Of a DNA stretch of 64,000 nt, positions 21,939-32,112 are shown piece after piece. Source of the DNA: Neoscytalidium dimidiatum. Its lineage: Eukaryota; Ascomycota; Dothideomycetes; Botryosphaeriales; Botryosphaeriaceae. Where the stretch lies: assembly GCA_037367355.1 (NCBI GenBank), contig CM074703.1, forward strand, positions 186,001-250,000. The letters are read 5' to 3'. The notes beneath the pieces are model-generated. The model was not told where the DNA came from and did not search any database. It was given only the letters and a program-made list of their open reading frames with translations. The number at the start of each line of letters is the position of its first letter. The first letter of the stretch is position 1. The translations under genes were made by a program, and so were the position numbers.

Positions 21939-22213
21939 CGTTAGAATCTGCGAAAAGGCGAATAGCTCCAACTTGTTGCCGCTGGCCGCGTCGCGCGCGA
22001 CTTTTCAGTGAAATGCAGCCGCTCGCGCAGGCGGTGGCGCGCGGCAGAAAAAGTTGCCCGCACCGCACCTCCGAGTCGCAGCAGCAGCAGCGGCAGCAAA
22101 GTAGCGGGGGGGCTGTCCGGCCGGTGCCCCTCTCTCACTCGCCCCTTCTTTCGACCCATTGAACCACGCAACCCTTCACGGCAGCATTTGGATCGGGCAT
22201 AGGAACAATCAGA
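21939..22213. promoter_or_regulatory. Shared divergent promoter of FAF1 and HIS6
   Basis: Only 275 bp separate the two start codons, so the transcription units must share regulatory DNA. It is GC-rich with an (AGC)n-like run near 22080. No TATA box was clear. The histidine-pathway gene might be expected to carry a general-control TGACTC element; I did not find an exact copy. Confidence 0.5.
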
Positions 22214-23124
22214 ATGACGCGCTTCCGCCCCTGCATCGACCTGCACGCCGGCTCCGTCAAGCAGATCGTCGGCGGCACGCTCACCACGACCGGCGCGGAC
22301 CTCAGGACCAACCACGTCTCCGAGCTGCCCGCCCGCCACTTCGCGGCGCTGTACAGGGACAACGGGCTCACCGGCGCGCACGTCATCATGCTCGGCCCCG
22401 GCAACGAGGATGCGGCGACGGAGGCGGTGCGCGCGTGGCCGGGCGGGCTGCAGGTTGGCGGCGGCATCACGGATGCGAATGCCGGGACGTGGATTGAGAG
22501 GGGAGCTGGGAAGGTGGGTTGATCTTCCGGATGTCCTACGGGATAGGGGGTGTGGGGCGATTGAGAGGGCGATTGATTGATGGGAGAATAGTAGGTGATC
22601 ATCACGTCGTACCTCTTCCCGTCGGGCAAGTTCTCGCTCGAGCGCCTTCGGGCGGTCTTGAAGGCGCTGGGCGATGACAAGGAGAAGCTCGTCATCGACC
22701 TGAGCTGCCGGAGACGCGGCGACACTTGGTTCGTGGCTATGAACAAGTGGCAGACGATCACGGATATGGAGCTCAATCAGGGTATGGAGCACCTTTTCAA
22801 TCCTTTGGGAGGGATGGAGCAGTACTGATGATAGACTTAGAGTCGATATCTCTCCTCGAACCATACTGCTCCGAATTTCTCATCCATGCTGCTGATAACG
22901 AGGGCCTTCAGCAAGGCATTGACCACGAGCTGGTGCGGAAGCTAGCTGAGTGGTGCAAAATCCCAGTCACTTATGCAGGTGGCGGCAAGAGTCTACAGGA
23001 CTTGGATACGGTCAAGGAACTGAGTAGCGGCCAGGTCGACCTGACTATTGGAAGCGCACTGGATATTTTTGGCGGAAGTGCTGTGAAGTTCGAGGACTGT
23101 GTTGCGTGGAATCTTAAACAGTAG
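22214..23124 (+). CDS. HIS6: ProFAR isomerase (HisA-type), histidine biosynthesis step 4
   Basis: The enzyme (EC 5.3.1.16) performs an Amadori rearrangement converting ProFAR to PRFAR. Exons 22214-22513, 22595-22781 and 22841-23124 give 256 residues, close to the 261 of yeast His6. The (beta/alpha)8 barrel begins [18 protein letters not shown] with the first catalytic Asp at residue 9. The second half contains [20 protein letters not shown], supplying the other barrel Asp, and [20 protein letters not shown] with [14 protein letters not shown], the C-terminal phosphate-binding strands. [13 protein letters not shown] and [12 protein letters not shown] fit strands 2 and 3. Introns are 81 and 59 bp with clear branch sites (TACTGAT in the second). 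Start is the first ATG and matches the family. The gene is on the opposite strand to FAF1. Confidence 0.94.
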
Positions 23125-23459
23125 GAAAATCAAACAGCAGACGTACTCTATCTATCATTGAGACACTAACATGATCAAGGAGAAAATAATCCGAAGATCA
23201 GACAGGATTCTTCGGGCATAATAATGAGGACAAGGTGGGGTTGGAGGTGAACAAATACTATCATTCGCGTGTCGTTAGATCTCTCTTGAACTCCGGGGCC
23301 CAATCACTTCATATCATCTCCATCCTCTTCCGTGATTTACTGCAGAGACGGAAGCTGAAGTATCCCCATTCTTTGCAAAGATCTCCTTGCAGGCGCACAG
23401 TCATACGCGTGTCACAAGACCATTCTCGACGTGCGAATTTTTGTGATTCGCTCGAATCC
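23125..23459. other. Intergenic: HIS6 3' region
   Basis: About 335 bp of 3' flanking sequence. A weakly coding-like minus-strand frame at 23309-23494 may be the last decayed bases of the NACHT-TPR pseudogene. No other feature. Confidence 0.4.
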
Positions 23460-26400
23460 TGATGAAGGATAGTGCCTCTTGCGCCATGAAACAAGCCTCG
23501 TCAAGCCTACTCAGTGCCATGAGCGTGTACGCGATGTAGACTCCACGGCAGAGATGAAGCACGGACTCTCAAAAGGGTGCTCGACCACAATTCTCTGGAC
23601 ATCCCGCCAGCACCCCAGAGCCTCAGTGTAAATTCTTGAGGAAAAGAAGGCCGCATCAAGCCTAAACCGAATTCTACAAGTCCTCCAATGTTTTCTTCCG
23701 TATCATTATCTTACTTCGTGAGAAGCTCTCTTCTTCATTGTGAGAAATTCATCGAGTCGACGAGTTCTTCTGAGAAGGCGTGACATATGCTCTTGGCTGC
23801 TCGATAGGCAATCGCTGGAGGGTGCGTACTTAGTTTCTAGCCGGACAGTCTCCTGTAAGAGCTCAACCGCTCTGTTTAGAGATCCTCGTCTCTCTGCTTG
23901 CTTGACAATTCTTCTGAGAAAGTTGCAAGCTTCTCTGGTCTATCCCCGTGCTGCCACATCTGCGACAGTCTTTCGTAGAAATCCTGCGCCTCTTCACTCC
24001 GATCCAGGTATTCAAGAGCGGTGAACAAATGTATGGATGCCTCCACAGTAAAATTGACTTTGGCAGAACATCCGCTACTGCTCTCGAGCACGTGGTGCGG
24101 ATTATCCAAAAATTCTTCGTAGCGTCCTGCGGCCATGAGAGCCTCTCCGAGCTTTTTAAGGTTTCGGCAGATATTTCCACTATCTCGCTAGGAAATTTTT
24201 ATTTTCAAGAGAGATGCTCTGCTCTAGATGATGGGTTGCAGAGGACATGGAATCGCTGTCGGCACTACGGGCTCTGTAATATGCGTAACCAAAGCGCAAA
24301 TTCACTTCGGCTTTGATAGCATTAGATGAGTCGAAACGAGCATCCGCACAGTTTTCTTGGAGCAATTTGATCGCTTCCTGTGGACGGCCTAATATGGTCA
24401 ATTCCAAAACCACAGTTGCAGTTACCAAAGGATTGATCTCGTGGTCTTGAAGAGCTTTACTCCTGCTCGCGGTTTCAATGACGGGGTAGCACGTATCGAG
24501 ATTGTCTTCGTATCGACCGAGTCTGTTCAACAGAAAGGAAGTACTCCATTCGTCAAATAATACGCGCGAACGAAAATCGCCATATATCTTTCAATCTTTA
24601 GATAATATGTCCTCGAAAGTATAAAGATCTTTTTTGATTAGATCAGTGTAGACGTACGCATTTCTAAGAAAATATCGGTTGTTCCCTGGATCTAGTTCAT
24701 GTCTCCCTACAGTACGAAGTAAGAAACTTATCGTTTCTTGATGCTGGTGCGTCTTTGCGTAGCAAATGCCCATAAAGTCGTACGTGAGCGCCTCTACTTT
24801 AGTGCCACTTCTCTGTATGCGGCAAAGGATCTTCTGACAAATCTCAATGGCTTGTTCATATTTTCCCAAGCCGAAATAGAATTCACCGATGATGAGAAGA
24901 ACGTTGACTGGGAATAACCGGGCTTCGTTGAGTAGCATGCGGAAGAGAATTCGAAGCGAGTTTAAGGTCCTTCGGTTGTTAAACTGGATGAGAATATCAA
25001 TGGTTACTGTGATAAGATTGAGGGATTTGATTGTGTTGGTGGTCTGCAGGAGTTGAAGCAGTCTTTCAGTAGCTATGGGGGTTGTTAATGCCGGCTTTGC
25101 TCTTACGACTACGTTTTCGCCCGTTGATTCACACTGCTTCTCGGCTTCATCAATGGACGGTGAGATTACAAAAGAAGAAGAGTCTAGCTCATCGGTCCTT
25201 GAATCTGACGATAGCAAAGCCATATCGCTGTCAGGATCAATGAACATGGAACAAAATCGGAGATGGGACGTTCGGAAGTCGTCCGCACCGTAAGTGGCTG
25301 TCCTGAAGCCCAAATCAGTTTTAATTGGAGCTAATGTAAGGACACGAATGTCGCTTGTGAATTTTTCGAGAATGCAGAAATCTTCAGAGAACCTCCTAAG
25401 TGTAGCAATGAACGACTCATCGAAGTCTTCGCCATTCCAGGTAAAACTCAAAAGGTCCATCCGGACACCACGCGGTGTAAGATACAGAAAGCTACTAATC
25501 GACTAAAGCATGGCGCAAACTGTGCAATTGATTCCTTTGCCTGGAAGATGAAAAGGTAAGCTGCATATGCGGTAAAGGGGTGGAGCTCTCGAATACTTTG
25601 CAACGACTCAGGTTCTCTCATACTAGGGAAGCCGCGATCTTCCATATATAGGTGCTCGAAGTAGATATCTGCAAACAAGCCATGCGCTTTCAACATGTCA
25701 ACGCGGAACAGTTTCAGACCAACTGTGGTGGTCCTAGTCCAAACACTCTCGCCCCGGACGAGGAAATCTTTGATAGAAGAATGGCTCAGGAGAACGTGAC
25801 CTTTGCGGACAGTAACGAACTCCCCAAATATATGAAGGATAAGACGCTCAGGATGCTCAACGCGGAATCTCCGAACCGGCGTGTCCAGTTTCGAAGCGCT
25901 CTTCAGTTGCAGGGCGTTAGCCCACATCATCTCATCGACTGAAAGAAGCCATCGTGCAAAATAGCGAATATGAAGACATTACAAAGGAGTTGGATCTCGT
26001 TCGGCCTCAATCGAGCTTTCAAACGTATTAGAGCTCGCTCATAAGCATGGTCCAGATTATGCGGAAGGTCATGGAGTTTGTCGCTCACATCCTGTTTCGA
26101 CTACGAGCTGTGCAGATTATCGATCATGAGCTTCCCCCGCAAAAGAACTCCCTGTATGTTCGCTTTGAGAGTTGCCGGTTCCAAGGTACGGAGGCCTGCG
26201 CCTTTGAGGATTACAACTTTGTCAATCCCCGCATCGATAAAAGCCTCGATATCCGATCCGGTAAGAACTTGATCCATGCGCACCTGTTTGCAAGTTCAGC
26301 CCATCGCTTGTGTAAGACCTCGAATGCGGAAGGTCGCCCGAGCACGACGCATTTGACACTCATGCATGATTTGAGCATATTGAACACACGGTCAAGAATT

Positions 26401-27439
26401 TCATGGGGCGATTCTGAAGCCTCATCCAAGCTGTCAATGATGTAGAAGTCGAATATTGTGTCCGGCTCCCGTACCTGTCGCAGGAGGTCCCATAACTGAG
26501 CCGTACTGGGGTATCGATTATTGCTGGACACACCGTATGTAGCATCGATCCTAAGTTTTTAGGCCTTTCGCAAGGATCGTGATATGCGAAAACGGGCTAG
26601 TGAATCTGCCGTTTGCCTATCCGTATCCGTGGCTGAGAAGGAGAACAACGTCGCGTAATAACCGTCAGCTTCAAGCCCTTGTATAAGGGCCGAATCGAGA
26701 ACGGACTTCCCACAGCCATGGGTACCGCTAACCTTGAGTGTCTGATCCGAGGTTCATGTAGACTGTGTGCTCTTCACTCGACAAAAGCCGAATTGGTCTA
26801 TATCCATCCACACGTACCGGGGAGACGCGCCTCAACATGGCGTCGATGGACTTCGGTCATGGTACAGGGCCTAAGCCATTGATGACAGCGGTATCGCCGC
26901 TCATCTGAAAATGCTGTCAGAAAATGAACGCAACAGGATCTAAGCAGGGATTGCCTCCTTTCCCAAGACCAATTGATGCAGAGCTGTGGTGTGATCTCGA
27001 ATACGATCTCTCATGTTCAAGGACTCATACGTGTACGACTTTCCAAGAAGGCTCACGAATCTCTTAATGGAGTGCCTCCTGAAGAACTGAGCAGCTCGGA
27101 GACAGAAGACGGCTTTTGTCTGGACCGCAATATCGATAATATTGGAAAGACCCTAGACAGAGGCGGTGCATTTTTGGAATCTTTCCAACCTTTGTGTTGA
27201 TTTCCTGTCATTGAAAGATAGTTGTGCGTCCTTGAAAACGTCGATGACCGATTTTTGGCCGTTGTCGCACTGTTCAAAGATCTCATCACCATCGAAGCCT
27301 GCCTTAGAGAGACGGGAGAAGGAGTCTCGGGCAGCTCCAACAGCCTTCTGCAGCTCATGACTGACAAAATAAGTCTGTGAAGCGTAGACGCAAGGGAGGA
27401 GAGGTGTACCTTATTTGTAGTGCTTGTGCCATGGCTCAT
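23460..27439 (-). pseudogene. Decayed NACHT-NTPase with C-terminal TPR-like repeats (STAND/NLR type)
   Basis: Read leftward, fragments of one STAND protein lie in order but in different frames. 27439-27410 plus 27353 onward: an N-terminal helical domain (LQKAVGAARDSFSRL, FFRRHSIKRFVSLLGKSY) interrupted by TAG at 27155-27153. Near 26726-26703: Walker A GTHGCGKS, followed by YYATLFSFSATDTDRQTADS and a stop at 26561-26559. Near 26455-26418: a Walker B-like FDFYIIDSLDEA in another frame. 26283-26101: VLTGSDIEAFIDAGIDK. 25930-25448: the post-NACHT region with HVLLSHSSIKDFLV. 25460-24591, 24530-24180 and 24136-23876: TPR-like helices (LIIGEFYFGLGKYEQAIEIC). At least five frame changes or stops are not explained by introns. 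In intact relatives these proteins act in fungal self/non-self recognition and cell death. Confidence 0.82.
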
Positions 27440-28463
27440 GATGGGGAGCTATGACAAAGGCGAAGGGTTGGATTGCTTGCACGGTGGTGCGGGGTGAAGC
27501 CTACACATGGAAAGCATATTGGAAGTAAGTTCATCGCAAGGCTGACTTTGGATGTTGTGGCGATGCTGCAGCTGTCGGTTCTGCAGCAGCCACGTTACAC
27601 CCATTCGCCGCTTAATCGGACAGGCTTGACTCAAATAGGCAGTAGAACGTACCGCCCTTGTGTTATCGTTGCCAAAGCGGTTCGAAAGAAGCGTGCTACA
27701 CGGTAAGCATGATTAGAAAAGAAGTTTGTACGTGAGCATGCAAATGCAGCGCTTCCTACTTTGATTGCAATAATCCCTGTTGGTGAAGATCTCGGCTGAC
27801 CGCGGATATCGTTCGAGTGGATAAAATATTTCCGTCTTCCATTTAGGCAACTGATAGAATTTCGGTATCACTTGAAGTGCCCGAGCGCGACGAAAATGTG
27901 GGGAGGTAGAAGAAGCTTCGGTAACTCCTGTGCGTCTCGCAAGCGCATCAATCTAAACTGTATCTAATAATCTAGACATCATGAGAAGCGAGGCTGAGCA
28001 ACTAACTCTCACTTCGGTGCTACGGAGTACTGCGCTTAGCTTCGCTCTTACTGGATAGATTCGAATCCATTGTATCATCGAGTATCACAGCAAGGGGAGC
28101 GGATGTAACAGTTGTGAGGTGCGGGCAAACTAAAAATGGTGCAGGGTTCAGTGTATACACTATTTGCTGAAGAGGAATCTTCACAAAGATAATGGAACTT
28201 GATTATTAGTGTTATGATCCGGACCTCTCCATACCTTATACTAAGAGCCAAAATCTGCTCACCGACGTTCCTTCGCTCGTCTCAACGGGACAGCGGGTGA
28301 CAAAATGAATTGATCTCTCAGTCTCGCAGGCTAAGAACACTCATAAGGACAAAAGGTCAGCTGCCTATGTAGACTGAAATGCTGCTTGAGGGGTATTTTC
28401 CCTGCTAGCTGCTATAGCCTTTCCCTACCATCGAACTAACACAACAGCATCACCATGAACCCT
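27440..28463. other. Gene-poor spacer upstream of the NACHT pseudogene
   Basis: About 1 kb of AT-richer DNA than the housekeeping parts of the window, with many stop codons in all frames. It would have been the promoter of the dead NACHT gene. I see no intact gene, terminal repeat or RNA gene. Confidence 0.45.
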
Positions 28464-28688
28464 TTACCTCCCCCGGGACCCAACAAGTAAACATAAATTC
28501 TCAAGAGGCTCTCCGAAGAGATGCTCATACGCCTTTGCATTTCGCGCAACTTCCCCTCTCTGCTTTTTGAAATGCGTGATCCCCATGACTTCGCCGCTAC
28601 TCATGGTGATAATCTTTTGTTGGCCAGTCGTAACGGCCTCATTGTAAGAAACCCTGGCTTTCAGACCGGAATCTTCAACAGAAGTCAT
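28464..28688 (-). CDS. Short hypothetical frame (74 aa), doubtful
   Basis: An ATG-to-stop frame encoding a mixed, fairly hydrophilic peptide (VSYNEAVTTGQQKIITMSSG, ITHFKKQRGEVARNAKAYEH) with a balanced composition unlike the surrounding low-complexity DNA. I recognise no family. It could be a small gene, a single exon of something larger, or another remnant in the decayed block. No signal peptide or membrane segment is seen, and no splice partner was convincing. Confidence 0.2.
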   Translation of the reverse strand: MTSVEDSGLKARVSYNEAVTTGQQKIITMSSGEVMGITHFKKQRGEVARNAKAYEHLFGEPLENLCLLVGSRGR

Positions 28689-29250
28689 CAGCGCCTCTGT
28701 CAGGATGGATGAACAGACTCAGGAGGGAAAGTCATGGGTTTACAGCAGGCTAAGCGGGGTTTCGGCGGAAAGGCGCAGGATAGTGTAGATATGATGGGAT
28801 GGGCGAGCAAAGTCTGTGTCAGAAACAAGGGATTTAAGCAGGTCAATCGGGGTTGAGAGTCGTCGATTTCATATAAAGGGTATATTTTGATGTTTTGAAG
28901 TCCGTTATCTGGAAGCTCATAGCGGTGATTGGGGAAATTGGAAGGGTGATAGTCTGCAAGTTACACACTACACTTAACACATGCAGTTGAATGATTGCCA
29001 AATGTGTATCTGCTTATTAATTTGATGAGTTCACCAGACACTTGATGAATTCACCAGACTAGGCGACGGGGAGCACTTATAGTGGTGGCCCTGCGAGATC
29101 CTATCCCAATATTTCGCGCCAACCAGACATAACTCTACACCCAGTGCGTATAAAACTACGGATGCTCTTCACTTCTCTTACTGATGTAAAGGCTCTTTTA
29201 GACACATACAAAGCATTTCCTGTGGATCTCTAACAACGTTGCCACTCCTC
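28689..29250. other. Spacer with a 20-bp tandem duplication; probable promoter of the small gene
   Basis: About 560 bp preceding the small spliced gene. It contains a 20-bp tandem duplication described separately at 29022-29061. No protein-coding signal was found. Confidence 0.45.
29022..29061 (+). repeat. Tandem duplication of a 20-bp unit
   Basis: Two adjacent copies of TTGATGARTTCACCAGACNN differ at unit positions 8 (G/A) and 20 (C/A). They lie 190 bp upstream of the start of the small spliced gene. The unit is not a palindrome. Its role, if any, is unknown. Confidence 0.75.
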
Positions 29251-29551
29251 ATGCCACGCAAAAAGAGCACTTCTACAACTACCAGTGGAGCCGTTGGCGA
29301 GGACCGGCCCGCTGCTACTACAACTTCCGTACGCCAGCGATTACTGACTCTTCTAGTATGGGCCTCACTGATATCTATCATAGTCCGCCCAGCCCTCCGC
29401 CACTGGAACTGGCTCCACTGCCAATTTCGCCGCCTTTCCTGTCACCCGCTTCGAATTCAACGCTCTCTACCGCCGCATTATCTACCTAGAAGGTGAGGTG
29501 GAGCGTCAACGGGTTGAACTGGAAACTCTGAAGAAATCCGACCCCAAGTAG
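29251..29551 (+). CDS. Small spliced orphan gene (81 aa) with a C-terminal helix
   Basis: I recognise no family. Exon 1 is 29251-29328, the intron 29329-29383 (55 bp, GTACGC ... CACTGAT ... CATAG) and exon 2 29384-29551. Splicing is in phase and removes a stop that would otherwise end the second half. The product starts MPRKKSTSTTTSGAVGEDRP, a basic/Ser-Thr-rich disordered half, and ends with TRFEFNALYRRIIYLEGEVE and RQRVELETLKKSDPK. This is a strongly charged, probably helical or short coiled-coil segment. There is no signal peptide. The well-formed intron and the switch from disordered to amphipathic helix argue for a real gene. It sits in the gene-poor block 1.8 kb from the dead NACHT gene, on the opposite strand. 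Confidence 0.5.
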
Positions 29552-32112
29552 TGCTTTAGACAACCTGCACCACCGACTCTTCATGGCTCTCTACTGCGAT
29601 TTCTTGAGTTTCGGTATTTTTGGAGGGTAATAAAATGGGTGGCTATTAGTTTATCATAACTCCTTGGCTCTCTTACTTTCTTCTTGTGCAACGAACCCTG
29701 CGCTTCACCTTGAATGCATTCTATGTACATCCACGTAAGGTACTCTCGCACGTTCAGGAGCAAGTTTCACCCTCCTTTGCATTGACTTCACCGCTAGCTC
29801 CTCGGTCCCGCATTAACGCACTTGATTGACTCATTTTCCCAACCCACACTCAGCCTTACACACTCCTGCCCCCACGATGTCGCCGATCACCAAGCGCGAG
29901 CCACCCTTCATCTGCCGATGACGAACCCGCTGATCCTCATCAGCGCTCACTAGCGCAGAAAGCCAACGAATCGCCAAGAAAATAAAGCATGTCCTCAATC
30001 TATAGTACCATTGACTCGGGATGACCATCGAAATCCCGGCGATCTCAATCCGGCGCTGGAAAAGGGAGAGACACGGAGATCATCGAGTGTCAGCCCCGAG
30101 TGTATGGACCAGCACGGCCCTTCGTCCATCATTTGAGAGCCGTGAGACATGACACGAGTGTCTTTCCGCGGTCCTCCTCAGAACCTCTTCACCGCGGGTG
30201 CGTGAATACCGAGAAGAAAGAAAAAAAAAAGTGAGGAGTTAAAGCATCCGCTCGGCCACAACGTTCCTCTCCCACTTTCGAGACGCACTCACACGCTCTC
30301 CACACCCCCCCACCACACCGCAGCCTCAACAGCGCCGGCCACGCATCCTTCCCACCCTTCCCCGAACGGAACAGCCTCAGCCACCGCAGTCACCTCGCTC
30401 GAAACACCCGTTCCCTTTCCACTCCCTCCTCCTCACAGACCACCTCGCGCCCACGCCCCGCCCGCGCAGAACTTCCCAAACGCGCACCCTCAAGGGTTCA
30501 CCTCAGCTCCGTCCTCATCCCATCATTCATCCTTTCCGCTGACTCAGGCACCAATCAACCCAACCCAGCGCATCGGTCCTCCGGCCTCGGTGTAGGGTAT
30601 CGGAGACAAGGTACCGGGAACAAGGAAGATCCTCGGGTCTCGGAGCTCGGAGGGGAGGGGAAAAAAAAAAACCTTGCAATATAGAATCTTCCAATAGCTC
30701 GCGTGGAAAGAAAGGAGAAAAGAAAAAGAAAAGTTGAGTAGACCACTATACTTGAAAAAAAAAAATTGCTGCTGTCAAAAGGTCTCCAACCCTGACTAAG
30801 AAGCTATGCAGATGGCGTGACAGGCAGCGGTATCCCTGTTCACTCTTTTCACCTTTAATGGGGGGGAGGGCGGATTTTTCAAAGAATTAAAATAGGACGA
30901 CGACGACGACGGTTACGACAGCTGCGGCGCCGCACGGGAAGAACTGCACGGCAAAGAGCGTCACTCCACTCCGCTCCGCTCAGCCACGATCGCCCGGCCG
31001 AGAGAGTAGGAAAGGAAAGGAAAGGAAAAAAAAAAGGGATCAAGCAGGGCGAGGGCGAGTTTCAACCGTCCGCATTCGGGCGTGACGCATGTCCCAGGAC
31101 CGAGGCGAGCGAACGTTCTTTATGCGAAGCGGCCTGTGCGTGCGGACGTACAGGGCTGAAAAAAGAAGGAAAAAAGAAAAAAAAAATAAGAAGACGATGA
31201 CAAAAACGAAGAACGGTAGCCACAAGAGGCAGGGCATGCGGTGGGAAAAAAAAAAAGCAAACAAGCGAAGCATGATATGCTTTCGCAAATCAATCGACTG
31301 ATTTGACGTACAGCCTTGCAGCATGCAGGCTGCATGCTTAATGCTCCGTATCTCCGTACCGTGCGTACTGTACCTGCATACCTCGGCGGATTCGGATGCA
31401 GCTGGCGGATTTCGTAGGCCTAATGTCACTGTCCTAATGCAGCGGCGGCGATCGTGGTGGCAGTGCACATCTTCAATCTCTCGTTTTTCCTTCGGGAGGA
31501 CTACACACTAGAGGTATCCGCTCGCTTCGTGCAGGCGGGCCATTCGTTGATCTCAAGAGGCAAGGAAAAGTCTTGTAGACCAGGATTAAACCGGTCATGG
31601 GGTGTTCAGTGGAGGAAAAAAAAAAGGGAAAAAGGAGAAAAAAAAAGTTTCCTCAGGGTATCATCACTACCAGTTATTCCCCCTTCCAAACGAAAAAGCA
31701 GCAGGAAAACAAAGCAAGCTTACCAAAAGCAAAGCAAGAATTCAAGAAAAAGGAAAAGGAAAAAGCAGTATTAACAATCAACAAGAAGGGAAGAGAAAAA
31801 AAGAAAAGCAGTGGAACGAGCTAGTCCTCTTTTTAAAACAACTCCTTCGCTTGCACTCCGTGATGCTCTCTCACTCTCCACCTCAAAGTAAAGAAAACCC
31901 CGCCAGATTCACTTCAGAAGCTTTTATTCGCCCCGAAACTCGCCGATTATGCAGCCCATGGCGATAAATGTATTTGTAATGCCCGCAAACCCCCCGTTTC
32001 CCAGTCTGTCCATCTCTGGAACGCCAATGCAATGCTGTGAATTCGATGAGGAGAAAAGTAGAAAATCGAGGTCAAGGAGACGGGTGAGGGATCGATGTGG
32101 TGGTGCCCGGCA
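29552..32112. other. 2.5-kb non-coding A-rich region with many homopolymer runs
   Basis: No convincing gene on either strand. From about 30.2 to 31.8 kb the plus strand is purine-rich with repeated A runs of 8-12 bases (30221, 30661, 30757, 31026, 31179, 31246, 31615 and others), separated by GGAAA and AAAAAG motifs. Open frames here are lysine/arginine-rich translations of those runs. A CGACGACGACGACGG run lies near 30897. A 65-codon minus-strand frame at 30028-29831 begins with a signal-peptide-like segment but has no other support. The block could hold the ERF4 3' UTR at its right end and otherwise looks intergenic. Confidence 0.5.

Noticed and set aside
31454..31967. Lys-rich frames in the A-rich block
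   Set aside because: They are translations of A and GA runs; no conserved element and all three frames are equally open.
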